64,000 nucleotides of DNA. Origin: Agarilytica rhodophyticola. Lineage in GTDB: Bacteria; Pseudomonadota; Gammaproteobacteria; Pseudomonadales; Cellvibrionaceae. Numbering within the stretch: position 1 is the stretch's first letter; the number at the start of each line of letters is the position of its first letter. Shown in pieces: positions 26,900 through 37,070 of the stretch. The notes under the pieces were generated by a model. The model was given only the letters and a program-made list of their open reading frames with translations. It was not told the origin of the DNA and ran no database searches. The DNA is taken from assembly GCF_002157225.2 (NCBI RefSeq), contig NZ_CP020038.1, positions 558,001-622,000 of the forward strand. Reading direction: 5' to 3'. A program made the translations under genes and the position numbers.

Positions 26900-29407
26900 A
26901 TGAGGCTTACAGCAATAAAAAGATTTTCCTCTCTTATTTCTGCCGTAACGTTTGCCACACTTGTTGGTTGTGGCGGTGGTGATAGTGGTCAACAGAACGA
27001 GGCAGGCACGCCTCCGCCTCCCACCTCTGAAGACACCGGACTTGTTTATAATGGCCCTGCGGCAGCAACTGACGATGTGCTGCAATTTAGAATAAACCTG
27101 TGGAACAATGTTGCCGGCGATGATCGCTGTGGTGCTTGCCACAACGAGGTTGTTGGTCAAGAACCACTATTCATGCGCCGTGATGATATTAACTTGGCCT
27201 ATGAGGCAACTTTGCCTTTAGTGGATAAGGCAACACCTGTCCTCTCTCGCTTGGTTGAACGTGCCGCAGAAGGTCACAACGCTTGGAGTCCAGCAGCTGC
27301 AGATATTCTGCAAAACTTCATTCAATCTTGGGCCACGGCAACTGGTGCCAGCAGTAATGCTATTGTGCTCACTGCACCCGAGGAACGTGAGGTTGGTGCT
27401 ACACGCCGTTTGCCCACTGATTCGGCCGCGTTTAACACCTATATCTATCAGCCCATTCTCGCCAATACCGCGACAGGCAATTGTATCGAGTGTCACTCCG
27501 AAGACAGTGCTACACGTCAGCAACCATTTTTTGCTAGCCGTAACATTGATACAGCATATTTTGCTGCTCGCACATTGATTGATGTTAATAACCCTGCCAG
27601 CTCACGTTTTGTTAGACGAATGCAGGAAGGTCATAACTCATGGGCTGATCCATCGGGAACCTTGCTACCGGCAGCATATAGTGCACAAGAAATGTTGGCG
27701 GCAATCAATAACTTCGTGAATAACGGCGTCGCTGATCCAGAGCCAATCAATCCCGACTTCCTTGTTAGCCGGGCGATTAACATTATTGAAAATGGTGTGA
27801 TTGCCAGCAGTGGTGGTCGCTTTGATACTGACACTATTGCTCTTTACGAATTTAAACAGGGAGCGGGCTCTGTTGCCTTTGATACCAGTGGTGTCGATCC
27901 CGCATTGGATTTGAATCTGACACCATCTGTTGACTGGGTCGGTTCGTTTGGTATTCGGATTAAAGACAATGGCAAAGCAACCGGCACTACTATCGCAAGT
28001 AAAAAGCTCAATGACCTAATTCGCTTAACAGGTGAATATTCTGTTGAAGCTTGGGTTGTACCTGGCAATGTGACTCAAGAAGAGTCCCGTATCATTACCT
28101 ACTCCGGTGGTACGAATGCCCGTAACTTTAGCTTGAATCAGAATCTGTATGACTATCGGTTTTTAACTCGCTCTGAAAATTCTGATGAAAACGGCATGCC
28201 CTCTTTAGATACTCCATCGGCAGATGAAGTCTTGCAAGCAACTTTGCAACACGTGGTGGCGACTTATGACCCTGTTGAGGGACGACGTATCTATGTTAAC
28301 GGTGAGCTTATATCGCAAGATACTAGCGATGAGTTTGCCGGTAATATCAATGACTGGGATGACTCTTTTGTCCTAGTGTTAGGTAATGAGCCGGATAATG
28401 CTCGCCCTTGGGAAGGTACCGTCAGATTGCTAGCTATTCATAATCGAGTGTTAACTGAAGAGCAAATCACAGCTAACTTTGATGCTGGTGTTGGTCAGAA
28501 ATACTTCTTGCTATTCGGTGTTTCTCACTTGGTGGATATGCCTCAGGCTTATGTAGTGTTTTCAGTTGAAGTCTTCGATGACTACAGTTATTTGTTCAGT
28601 TCGCCTTTCTTTATCAGCTTAGATCGAGATGCGGTGCCTTCAGGCGATATTAATATCCAAGGTATGCGTATTGGTATTAATGGTAGTGAGGCTGATATAG
28701 GCCAAGCATTTGCCAATATAGATGTCACTGTCAACGCAGGTAATTACAGCTCAGAAGTAGGGGTGCCTTTGTCGACTACACCTACAGGTACACTTATTGG
28801 CTTGGAAGAAGGACAGCTTAATGACTTGTTCTTCTTAACTTTCGAGCAGATTGGTAGCAACACTTATAATCGTCCAGCTGATCCGACTCCGGCGGCGGCT
28901 GCGCCAGTGGCGGCGGAAACACAGCCTGACTTCGGTTTACGCTTATTTGATGAAATATTCCAAAACCTATCGGCCATAACCACAGTGCCTTCCAGCCGTG
29001 TATATGATTTTTACACAAGTGAAGTGCGCCGTTCACTACCTGGTGCTGTTGCCCCTAACGCTTTCTTATCGTCACAACAGTCGGCCATCACACAGTTATC
29101 GCTGGCGTACTGCTCTGAGCTGATTAATGATAATGCACTGCGCAGTTCGTACTTTGGCAATTACGGTGATCTTAGCACTCCTGCGATGATGGATGCGCTG
29201 ATTGATCCTCTGCTTGACCGTATGTTGATAGTAGGGGGTGGCACTTTTGCCACACAGCCAGATGCCGATGACATTAAAGACAAACTGGTTAATGCAGCGC
29301 CTGAACACCAGGGCTTGTTGCCTAAGCTGCAAACCAATAACCAAAATACCAAGGCTATCGCGGTATGTACTTCCGTACTTGCTAGCGCAGCCATGTTAAT
29401 GCAATAG
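26900..29407 (+). CDS. lipoprotein with two CxxCH motifs and a LamG-type domain
   Basis: An 835-residue lipoprotein (lipobox LVGC, Cys 24, followed by GGGDSG). Two haem-c motifs: CGACH at 77-81 and CIECH at 195-199, in two tandem repeats with a shared NLAYEATLPLVD / IDTAYFAARTLID and EGHN-W pattern. Residues about 310-530 are a LamG/concanavalin-like domain (SVEAWVVPG, HVVATYDPVEGRRIYVNGELI). The C-terminal 300 residues were not recognised. It follows the 415-residue protein with a 3-bp gap, with GGGAG as ribosome-binding site, and precedes the Tat-exported protein. A surface electron-transfer or ligand-binding role is plausible but unproven. Confidence 0.8.
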   Translation: MRLTAIKRFSSLISAVTFATLVGCGGGDSGQQNEAGTPPPPTSEDTGLVYNGPAAATDDVLQFRINLWNNVAGDDRCGACHNEVVGQEPLFMRRDDINLAYEATLPLVDKATPVLSRLVERAAEGHNAWSPAAADILQNFIQSWATATGASSNAIVLTAPEEREVGATRRLPTDSAAFNTYIYQPILANTATGNCIECHSEDSATRQQPFFASRNIDTAYFAARTLIDVNNPASSRFVRRMQEGHNSWADPSGTLLPAAYSAQEMLAAINNFVNNGVADPEPINPDFLVSRAINIIENGVIASSGGRFDTDTIALYEFKQGAGSVAFDTSGVDPALDLNLTPSVDWVGSFGIRIKDNGKATGTTIASKKLNDLIRLTGEYSVEAWVVPGNVTQEESRIITYSGGTNARNFSLNQNLYDYRFLTRSENSDENGMPSLDTPSADEVLQATLQHVVATYDPVEGRRIYVNGELISQDTSDEFAGNINDWDDSFVLVLGNEPDNARPWEGTVRLLAIHNRVLTEEQITANFDAGVGQKYFLLFGVSHLVDMPQAYVVFSVEVFDDYSYLFSSPFFISLDRDAVPSGDINIQGMRIGINGSEADIGQAFANIDVTVNAGNYSSEVGVPLSTTPTGTLIGLEEGQLNDLFFLTFEQIGSNTYNRPADPTPAAAAPVAAETQPDFGLRLFDEIFQNLSAITTVPSSRVYDFYTSEVRRSLPGAVAPNAFLSSQQSAITQLSLAYCSELINDNALRSSYFGNYGDLSTPAMMDALIDPLLDRMLIVGGGTFATQPDADDIKDKLVNAAPEHQGLLPKLQTNNQNTKAIAVCTSVLASAAMLMQ

Positions 29408-29425
29408 GAAAGGGTGGACGAAATA

Positions 29426-31120
29426 ATGGCGAAGAAAAGTTTGTTTAAAGGCCTCGATGAACCCTTGATGCATAATTGTCATCCAAGGCCAAAAAGTCGA
29501 CGGGAGTTTCTCGCGCAGGGTTTTACTACTGGTATGGGAACATTAGTTGGTGGAAGTTTATTTGGCACCTTGGCCGCTTCCATGCCAGCAAATGCCCAGT
29601 TATCCGCTGATATTGCCCAACGTATCAATGACTGCGGTATCACAGGTGGTAACGGTAAAGTGCCTTTCATTGCCTTCGATTTGGCTGGTGGCGCTAATAC
29701 CGCAGGCTCTAACGTATTGGTTGGCGGCCCCGGCGGCCAGATGGATTTTCTCAGTACTGCTGGTTACGCACGCCAAGGTTTGCCAGGTGATATGGTGCCT
29801 GGTGCAACCGAAGCTGGCGACAGCGAAACAGGTACGAGTAATGGTGACCACACAGATACAACATTAGGGCTGGCATTTCATTCAGATAGTGCATTTTTAC
29901 GCGGTATCCTAGATAAAACGTCTGTCGAGTGTCGTGCTAATGTGAATGGCTTTGTTATGCCTTCGCGTTCGGAAAACGATACTGGCAACAATCCACATAA
30001 CCCTATCCGAGGTATTAACTTAGCCGGTGCTAAGGGTGATTTGGTTTACTCGGTGGCTTCCCGTAATAACGATGTTGGTGGCGGTAACTCACGTTTGCCG
30101 AATAAATTTATGCAGTCCACATCGCTAGTGGACTTCGATGAGTTAAGGGAAACAAAAGTCGATCGCAGAACTGATGCCCTCGGTTTAGTGCAAGTCGGAA
30201 CCTTTGATGGCCTCAGTGCTCAAGAAGTGGTTGCTGTAATGGAAACTGTTTCGCGTATGAGTGATCTAAAGCTGGACGCACCTGGTCTTGCTGGCCTAGA
30301 TGCAGCATTACGTGAGCGTCTCAAGTGTACTTATGTTGAGACTGCCGGCTTAGCAAATGATTACGATGATCCTAGTGTTCTAGATATTGCGGTTGATCCA
30401 GATATTGTCGATATTTTCACTAGTGGCGACGCAGGCGCAACACCTGGTGATCAGCTTAATGATCGAGAATTCCAAAAAACAGCGGCAGTGATGAAGTTGG
30501 CTGTTGGTGGGCCTTCGACAACTGTTAGCTCTTATGCTGGTGCAGGACATATTTCCATGGGTGGCTATGATTATCATGGACAAGGTCGTGGCACTGGTGA
30601 AGTGCGAGATCTGCGTGCTGGTCGTGCTATGGGTGCGGTATTGGAATATGCCCATCGTCAGCGTGTGCCTGTGATGATCGCTCTCTATAGTGACGGCTCT
30701 TTATCTGCGAATAATCAAATTGAAAACGGTTTAGGTCGTGGCAAATTCATGTGGCAAGGGGATAACCAAGATACTCGCTGCCAGTTTTGCTTGGTTTACG
30801 ATCCCGAAGGACGCCCAGTTATCAAAGGTGCCACACCAGAAGAGCAAGCGGTGCATCAGCAGCTAGGTTATATGAATCCAGATGGTAACGTTAATACAGG
30901 AAGTAGTCCGATGGCGAATAACGCTGAAAATGGCGTTGACTGCATTGTATTGAACTATATGGCACTGCACGGTGAGGAAGCGAATTTCGCCTCTTTATAT
31001 GCGAATAATGGTATCCCACAAAACTTGGGCTCCGGCGCTCAGCTTGATCGTTATATTGCATTTGAAAAGTTAGATTCTGTCGGCGACGATGGAGTATTGA
31101 CTCGCAGTTCGACAACTTAA
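29426..31120 (+). CDS. Tat-exported DUF1501-like protein
   Basis: About 564 residues from the ATG at 29426 (GGGTGG upstream; an in-frame GTG at 29414 is less well placed). The twin-arginine signal S24-R25-R26-E-F-L-A is followed by a hydrophobic stretch ending ANA, so it folds before export, often with a cofactor. The body (PFIAFDLAGGANTAGSNVLVGGPGGQ, then HISMGGYDYHGQGRGTGEVRDLRAGRAMGAVLEYA) resembles DUF1501-type proteins, which have an alkaline-phosphatase-like fold and usually accompany haem-c proteins with DUF1588-like blocks. It is the third gene of the operon and is followed by a strong terminator. The substrate is unknown. Confidence 0.78.
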   Translation: MAKKSLFKGLDEPLMHNCHPRPKSRREFLAQGFTTGMGTLVGGSLFGTLAASMPANAQLSADIAQRINDCGITGGNGKVPFIAFDLAGGANTAGSNVLVGGPGGQMDFLSTAGYARQGLPGDMVPGATEAGDSETGTSNGDHTDTTLGLAFHSDSAFLRGILDKTSVECRANVNGFVMPSRSENDTGNNPHNPIRGINLAGAKGDLVYSVASRNNDVGGGNSRLPNKFMQSTSLVDFDELRETKVDRRTDALGLVQVGTFDGLSAQEVVAVMETVSRMSDLKLDAPGLAGLDAALRERLKCTYVETAGLANDYDDPSVLDIAVDPDIVDIFTSGDAGATPGDQLNDREFQKTAAVMKLAVGGPSTTVSSYAGAGHISMGGYDYHGQGRGTGEVRDLRAGRAMGAVLEYAHRQRVPVMIALYSDGSLSANNQIENGLGRGKFMWQGDNQDTRCQFCLVYDPEGRPVIKGATPEEQAVHQQLGYMNPDGNVNTGSSPMANNAENGVDCIVLNYMALHGEEANFASLYANNGIPQNLGSGAQLDRYIAFEKLDSVGDDGVLTRSSTT

Positions 31121-31165
31121 ATATTAGTTAACTAAAGATTTCACCACTCTTCCAAAGGAGTTCTA

Positions 31166-31192
31166 GGGCGCATTTTGCGCCCTTTTTTTTAT
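31166..31192 (+). terminator. Rho-independent terminator of the secreted haem-protein operon
   Basis: GGGCGC (31166-31171) pairs with GCGCCC (31177-31182) around ATTTT, followed by eight T. It lies 46 bp after the stop of the Tat-exported protein gene. Confidence 0.95.
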
Positions 31193-31280
31193 TTTCATAT
31201 TTTTATTAAAAAAAAATCATTTGTTGTCCTCAATTAACAAGTAAAACATAATAGAGTTGTCTATTATAAAAGGTACGTTA

Positions 31281-31724
31281 ATGGGCGAGACAAAGGAAAT
31301 GGCCACAGATATTGAATCTATTTCTAGTTTACTTTTAAAAGCACGCGAGAATACAGTCGCTTATATTAAACCTGTATTGACTCGTTATGATATGACTGAG
31401 CAACAATGGAGGGTGATTCGTGAGTTACACAAGCACAGTGAATTAAATGCGCAACAACTTGCACATGAAAGTGGGATTTTAAGCCCCAGTCTGTCAAGAA
31501 TTCTTGCGCGTTTCTCTGATGATGGCATTGTGGTTAGAAAAGCAAACCGCTATGACCAGCGGGCGCAAAACATTCGTTTAAGTGCTAAGGGAAAGAGGTT
31601 GCACAGTAGAATTCAACCTGAAGTTGAAAAGAAACATACTGTTATGGAAAAAGATGTAGGTGGAGATAAGCTCTCACGTCTGCAGAATCTTTTAAGTCAA
31701 ATAACAAATAATTTAAACGATTGA
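31281..31724 (+). CDS. MarR-family regulator, HpaR-like
   Basis: A 147-residue winged-helix repressor. The ATG at 31281, with AAAGG 8 bp upstream, is preferred over an in-frame TTG at 31257. The core (LLLKARENTVAYIKPVLTRYDMTEQQWRVIREL, quoted in part as TEQQWRVIREL) and the wing (RYDQRAQNIRLSAKGKRL) match the HpaR group, which represses homoprotocatechuate catabolism, but no hpa gene is here. It sits beyond the terminator of the haem-protein operon in the same direction and may control that operon or distant genes. Confidence 0.85.
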   Translation: MGETKEMATDIESISSLLLKARENTVAYIKPVLTRYDMTEQQWRVIRELHKHSELNAQQLAHESGILSPSLSRILARFSDDGIVVRKANRYDQRAQNIRLSAKGKRLHSRIQPEVEKKHTVMEKDVGGDKLSRLQNLLSQITNNLND

Positions 31725-32539
31725 TTTAAGCTCTGTTAACAGGTTTGCTTACTGCTATACATAGCCTTATGGCTATATTTGGGGGAAAGGTCAGGGTATT
31801 ACTCTGATCTTCTTACGCATATCTTATACTCTATTTCTTTAGTAAATAGCCTCGTATCAAAAATAAATTAAGTTCGCTAGCAGTAAACCATAACCTCTGT
31901 GATTATGAGCGTTTAGGTTTTTGTAGTGAAATATATAGCTAATTCTATTGTGTATGAAAATTTTGTATTGAATCTCTTTTGCGCAAGGTTGGTGTGTTCT
32001 TGTGAAGATATATGCCGGCTATTTGATGCATATGTTAAATGATTTACCGATACTGATGTTGTATTACTTTTTTAAGCAAACTTACAATGCGGCAGTAAAT
32101 ATTTAACATGTTGCAAACCTACAATAACTAAAATATTTTAATTTATTTCAGACTGATAAATTTTAATTATTTCTCTTGGTATACAATAATGATGATAAAA
32201 CTGCGTTTTATTGATTGATGTAATGATTAATAATTTTAGTTTTTTATCTGGAATATTCTGTATATTAATTTGTTTTTAAAATATCTATCCTAATATGCGT
32301 TCAGCTATGAAAAGAACTATGTTATTGGCTTTCTCTGGACTTCATGTTGCTTTTCTTCGATATTCCCTGCTTTTATATATCTAATAGTTATAACGCAGTC
32401 TGTTCACAGTAATCTGACCCCTCTTAGTTGTGATAATTGTTACCATCTAAAAAATTATACAAATATAAGATTGTGTATAGCCTTCGAAATTCGCATAATC
32501 GCGCTTCCTTGAAGACAAATACAGTATAAGTAACAATCT
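31725..32539. other. AT-rich intergenic region, no gene seen
   Basis: About 815 bp. A small hairpin, ATAGCC (31761-31766) with GGCTAT (31771-31776) followed by ATTT, may be a weak terminator for the MarR gene. The rest is AT-rich with no coding signal. The tex promoter must be near its right end. Confidence 0.45.
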
Positions 32540-34870
32540 ATGAGTAGCATCCATTCTCGCATTGCTCAAGAATTGAGCGTTAGTGAACAGCAAGTTATAG
32601 CATCAGTCCAACTTCTTGACGAAGGCGCCACCGTTCCTTTTATCTCTCGATATCGTAAAGAGGTAACAGGAGGCCTTGATGATACCCAGCTACGTCAACT
32701 CGATGAGCGTCTCAATTATCTGCGTGAATTAGAAGATAGAAGGGCCACAATTCTAAAGTCCATTGATGAACAGGAAAAACTGACGCCGGAGTTGAGTGCT
32801 CAGATTAATGCCGCTGATACCAAGACTTTATTAGAAGATTTGTACCTGCCTTATAAACCTAAGCGTCGGACAAAAGCTCAAATCGCTCGCGAAGCGGGTC
32901 TAGAGCCTCTAGCAGACTTATTATTTGGTGATCCATCTAAAGCACCTGAAGCGGAAGCCCAAGCGTTCTTCAACGAAGAGCACAAGATTGTAGATATCAA
33001 ATCGGCTTTGGATGGTGCTAAGCAAATCCTTATGGAGCGTTTTAGTGAAGATGCCGCGCTGTTAGAAAAGTTGCGTTCATTCTTGCGTAATGACGCTTAT
33101 TTAAAAGCTGAAGTGATTAGCGGAAAAGAATCTGAGGGTGAAAAATTTCGCGATTACTTTGAACACAAGGAGATCTTTGCCAAAGTACCCTCTCACCGAG
33201 CATTGGCGATGTTTCGTGGGCGTAATGAAGGTATTCTAAATATCTCCTTTACATTAGAAAATGACCTAGAGCCAGGACAGAGCCACCCCTGTGAAACTAT
33301 GGTAGCTCAACACTGGAATATTGCTGATGAAGGACGTGCAGGGGATGCTTGGTTAGCTGAGTGTGTACGTTGGGCGTGGCGAGTAAAGCTGGCGACCCAT
33401 TTAGAGACTGACTTACTCAGTGATCTACGTGAGCGCGCCGAAGCGGATGCGATAGAAGTATTTGCCAGCAACTTGAAAGATTTATTGCTAGCTGCCCCTG
33501 CCGGACAAAAAGCGACTATCGGCCTTGACCCTGGACTTCGCACAGGTGTTAAAGTGGCTGTTGTGGATGCCACTGGGCAGGTATTAGATCACGGAGCAAT
33601 TTTTCCTACACCGCCCCAAAATCGTGTCCGCGAAGCCGAAATGACACTTGTTGCCATGTGCAAGAAACACGATGTGCGCTTGATTGCCATCGGTAATGGT
33701 ACTGCCAGCCGCGAAACAGATAAATTTGTTGGCGATATGCTGAAAGACCATAAAGATCTGAACGTGCAAAAGGTTATGGTGAATGAGTCGGGTGCATCTA
33801 TATATTCCGCATCGGAGTTTGCGGCTAAAGAATTTCCTGATCTTGATGTAACGATTCGAGGTGCAATTTCAATCGCCCGTCGCTTGCAAGATCCATTGGC
33901 AGAATTGGTAAAAATTGATCCTAAATCCATTGGTGTTGGTCAATATCAGCACGACGTATCTCAGTCGCGTTTGGCTAAGTCCTTGGATACAGTAGTAGAG
34001 GACTGTGTGAACGGGGTAGGTGTGGAGCTAAATACTGCATCGGCACCTTTGTTAGCACGTGTGTCGGGTCTGAATCAAACTATTGCTAATAATATTGTAG
34101 AATTTCGCAACAAAAATGGCGCACTAAAAAATCGCGAGCAATTAAAAGAAGTGACCCGCTTGGGCCCTAAAGCTTTTGAACAAGCTGCTGGTTTTTTGCG
34201 TATCGCTAAAGGCGAAAATCCCCTCGATGCATCGGCTGTGCATCCTGAATCTTATTCAGTGGTTGAGCGTATTGCTAACAAGAATGAAAAAAATATCTCA
34301 GGCTTAATCGGTGACGCGGGCTTCTTAAGAACCTTGAAGGCGGATGATTATATTGACGAAACCTTCGGTGTTCCGACGGTAAAAGATATTATCCAAGAAC
34401 TGGAGAAACCCGGCCGTGACCCAAGGCCCGAGTTTAAAACGGCACAATTCCAGGATGGGGTTGAAAAAATATCTGATCTTGAACCTGGAATGATCTTGGA
34501 AGGTGCAATCACTAATGTTACCAATTTTGGTGCCTTCGTTGATGTGGGTGTCCACCAAGATGGCTTGGTGCATATTTCTGCCTTGTCTAATACCTTTGTG
34601 AAAGATCCAAGAGAGGTTGTAAAAGCTGGCGATATAGTCAAGGTTAAAGTGATGGAGGTTGATGCTTCACGCAAACGAATTGCTCTCTCCATGCGTTTAG
34701 ACGATGTGCCAGGAGAACAATCCTCCAGCAAAGGTGGTGATCGACCTAGCCGCAGTAATGGCGGTAAAAAGAAATCATACTCTGGCTCTAATCAATCTGC
34801 TGGCGGCGCTAAAGTGGGTACTATGGCAGCATTGTTTGAACAGGCGCAGAAGCAGCAAAAAAGGCGTTAA
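32540..34870 (+). CDS. tex: Tex, S1-domain transcription accessory protein
   Basis: A 776-residue RNA-binding protein of the Tex family, related to eukaryotic Spt6. Visible blocks in order: N-terminal helical region with [16 protein letters not shown], a YqgF-like RNase-H fold starting [17 protein letters not shown] near residue 326, helix-hairpin-helix repeats ([13 protein letters not shown]), and an S1 domain at about 650-720 ([21 protein letters not shown]). A basic, Gly/Ser-rich tail follows. The protein acts in the cytoplasm on transcription and nucleic-acid metabolism; its exact role is still unclear. It is monocistronic, with a hairpin after the stop. Confidence 0.97.
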   Translation: MSSIHSRIAQELSVSEQQVIASVQLLDEGATVPFISRYRKEVTGGLDDTQLRQLDERLNYLRELEDRRATILKSIDEQEKLTPELSAQINAADTKTLLEDLYLPYKPKRRTKAQIAREAGLEPLADLLFGDPSKAPEAEAQAFFNEEHKIVDIKSALDGAKQILMERFSEDAALLEKLRSFLRNDAYLKAEVISGKESEGEKFRDYFEHKEIFAKVPSHRALAMFRGRNEGILNISFTLENDLEPGQSHPCETMVAQHWNIADEGRAGDAWLAECVRWAWRVKLATHLETDLLSDLRERAEADAIEVFASNLKDLLLAAPAGQKATIGLDPGLRTGVKVAVVDATGQVLDHGAIFPTPPQNRVREAEMTLVAMCKKHDVRLIAIGNGTASRETDKFVGDMLKDHKDLNVQKVMVNESGASIYSASEFAAKEFPDLDVTIRGAISIARRLQDPLAELVKIDPKSIGVGQYQHDVSQSRLAKSLDTVVEDCVNGVGVELNTASAPLLARVSGLNQTIANNIVEFRNKNGALKNREQLKEVTRLGPKAFEQAAGFLRIAKGENPLDASAVHPESYSVVERIANKNEKNISGLIGDAGFLRTLKADDYIDETFGVPTVKDIIQELEKPGRDPRPEFKTAQFQDGVEKISDLEPGMILEGAITNVTNFGAFVDVGVHQDGLVHISALSNTFVKDPREVVKAGDIVKVKVMEVDASRKRIALSMRLDDVPGEQSSSKGGDRPSRSNGGKKKSYSGSNQSAGGAKVGTMAALFEQAQKQQKRR

Positions 34871-34889
34871 TGCTGGTTGCCTAGTTTAT

Positions 34890-34922
34890 TCATGTACAAA
34901 GGCCTTCTACTTTTGTACATGA
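34890..34922. terminator. hairpin after tex
   Basis: TCATGTACAAA (34890-34900) pairs perfectly with TTTGTACATGA (34912-34922) around an 11-nt loop, 20 bp after the tex stop. No T-run follows, so it may act as a 3'-end stabiliser or a weak terminator. Confidence 0.5.
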
Positions 34923-35124
34923 TGAAGCGCTCGCTAAGACATAGACGAAAGGTGATTAACAAGGAGTTCTTGAGAGCACTTATTTGCTCTTGATAGTACT
35001 TTTTATGCCTAAAGGTAGGCAAACTTATAACAATAATAAAAATTCATAACACTATTGGCCTGGAATTTGTGGCATAAGGTGATATTCTTTCACTTTATCT
35101 GGATACAGGACGATAGCGAGTTAG

Positions 35125-36321
35125 ATGAAAGAATATGCGTGTCAGGCGTTTCATAGTAGCCTCGACAATGGTCGTAGTTCCGGTCGGCTAGTCGTCAGTG
35201 CGCGTGAACTGGATTTCATTATTGCCGGCCAGCATATTCGTTGTTCTTCTCACGATATCAATGTCCATATGGGAGGAGCGAGTAACCGCCTTGTCTTTTT
35301 TACTCACCCAAGTTATCCCGAATGGAATTTTTATACTAGCGATCGTCAAATTCTACATGACCCTTCCCTCAAGGCTATTCCCTCTGTTGAAAGCCTACTT
35401 AGCAAAGCTAGAGCTAAGAGGGCTTCAGGTTGGGCATTACTGGCCATGGTTGCTGCTATTATAGTTGCAGTGCCCTTATTTTTACTTTTTCGGATGGATT
35501 TAGTTACTGGCGCGATAGCTCCTGAGGTTCCGGTAAGCTGGGAGCAGTCTTTAGGCGAGAGTGCTCTTGCGCAATATCGTATTGGCGCTCAGTTCATGGA
35601 GGATGTGAAGGCTGAAGAAGCATTGGCGCCTTTAGTGTCGCCGTTAATAGAAGCGCTACCAGACAGTCGTTACTCTTACCAATTCTCGATTGTTAATGAT
35701 TCGGCCGTCAATGCTTTTGCTCTGCCTGGGGGCAAGATAGTGATTCATTCATCGCTTATTCTCAAAGCACAAAGTGCAGAAGAGTTATTGGGTGTGTTGG
35801 CGCATGAAATCATGCATGTCGAACAGCAGCATGGCATTAGAAATGTTATGGGAGCCGCAGGTATTTATATTTTAATTAGTGGTATGTTAGGCGATGTCAG
35901 TGGTGTACTAGCTGTGTTAAGTAGTGCTGCTCCTTTATTATTAAACCAAAGCTATTCTCGTCGCTACGAACAACAAGCGGATAGTAAAGGACTAGAACTA
36001 TTAGTGTCGGCCGGCATTGACCCCCGTGGTTTGGTGGATTTTTTTGCTAAATTGAAATCGCAAGAGGCAGAGCAATTAGCAAGTATTGAAGATGAGCAGG
36101 CTAAGGCAGTGATTGAACAGGCTATGGCATATTTGTCCACACATCCTGCCACCGATAGTCGTATCGCCCACTTGAACGAACTTATTGCTCAGTACCAAAA
36201 TGAGTTCGTATCTGCAGAATTGTCGCAGTCATTCAAAGCGTTACAAAGTCGTGTGAGAGCATTTGTTGAGTCGGTACCTGCCGACTCAACACCAAGTGAG
36301 AATAAAAAAAATGAAAAGTGA
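35125..36321 (+). CDS. M48-family membrane metallopeptidase
   Basis: A 398-residue zinc peptidase. A soluble N-terminal segment of about 100 residues precedes one membrane helix (about 103-122), and the peptidase domain faces the periplasm. The motif H227-E228-I-M-H231 is intact; the third ligand is E in the EQQADSKGLELL helix near residue 286; NAFALPGGKIVIHSSLI is the typical M48 strand. Related enzymes (BepA, LoiP, HtpX groups) take part in envelope protein quality control. The stop overlaps the ATG of the first AIM24-type gene by 11 bp, so protease and AIM24 proteins are probably made together. Confidence 0.92.
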   Translation: MKEYACQAFHSSLDNGRSSGRLVVSARELDFIIAGQHIRCSSHDINVHMGGASNRLVFFTHPSYPEWNFYTSDRQILHDPSLKAIPSVESLLSKARAKRASGWALLAMVAAIIVAVPLFLLFRMDLVTGAIAPEVPVSWEQSLGESALAQYRIGAQFMEDVKAEEALAPLVSPLIEALPDSRYSYQFSIVNDSAVNAFALPGGKIVIHSSLILKAQSAEELLGVLAHEIMHVEQQHGIRNVMGAAGIYILISGMLGDVSGVLAVLSSAAPLLLNQSYSRRYEQQADSKGLELLVSAGIDPRGLVDFFAKLKSQEAEQLASIEDEQAKAVIEQAMAYLSTHPATDSRIAHLNELIAQYQNEFVSAELSQSFKALQSRVRAFVESVPADSTPSENKKNEK

Positions 36322-36970
36322 TATCAAAGGCGGCCAAGCGTTCTCTTATGTCGACATTACCCTTGATCCGGGTGACAGTATTGTCAGCGAATCGGATGCA
36401 ATGTCGAGTATGGATCCTGCGCTAGATTTAACGGCGTCTTTTAATGGGGGCTTTATTAAAGGCCTGTTGCGAAAATTTCTAGGTAATGAATCCCTGTTCA
36501 TTAGCCGCTTTAGTAACAACGGGAATAAGCCATGTAAATTGGTACTGGCCCCCGCTAATCCCGGTGAAATTAAAAGTATTGAGTTAAATAACGAAGCTTT
36601 TAATCTGCAACCAGGCGCTTTTATTGCCTGTACAGAAGGGGTTACGTTGGGGTTGCAGTGGGCAGGCTTTGTCTCTTGGATTGCCAGAGAGGGTCTTTTC
36701 CGCTTGCATATGAGCGGTAGCGGTAAGGTTTTTTATGGGGCTTATGGAGCCTTGCTTGAGAAAGATATCGATGGAGAGTTTATTGTTGATACTGGACACC
36801 TTGTCGCTTATGAGCCGGGCATTAAACTTAAGCTGCAGTTAGCCGGAGGAATTTTTTCTAGTTTCTTTGGTGGTGAAGGTCTGGTCACGCGAGTAGAAGG
36901 AAAGGGTAAGATTATTTTGCAATCACGAAGTATTTCTGGGCTTGCTGCTTGGTTAAACCCCAAACTATAA
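36311..36970 (+). CDS. AIM24/TIGR00266 family protein, copy 1
   Basis: A 219-residue cytoplasmic-looking protein. The ATG at 36311 inside the end of the M48 gene is chosen because the family N terminus (AFSYVDITLDPGDSIVSESDAM) starts soon after it. Family blocks present: GLLRKFLGNESLFISRF, then EFIVDTGHLVAYEPGI and FFGGEGLVTRVEGKGKI. AIM24-family proteins adopt a double beta-sandwich fold resembling TRAP; the mitochondrial member affects inner-membrane organisation, but the bacterial role is unknown. It is first of three tandem paralogues that differ substantially in sequence. Confidence 0.9.
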   Translation: MKSDIKGGQAFSYVDITLDPGDSIVSESDAMSSMDPALDLTASFNGGFIKGLLRKFLGNESLFISRFSNNGNKPCKLVLAPANPGEIKSIELNNEAFNLQPGAFIACTEGVTLGLQWAGFVSWIAREGLFRLHMSGSGKVFYGAYGALLEKDIDGEFIVDTGHLVAYEPGIKLKLQLAGGIFSSFFGGEGLVTRVEGKGKIILQSRSISGLAAWLNPKL

Positions 36971-37070
36971 GACATTATAAGTAGTTGGTTCTTAAAAATT
37001 CACGATGAGTTCTTAAGAGTGTTAATAGGCATCTATCACTTTTTTATACGTACAAATATTAGGGCATCTC

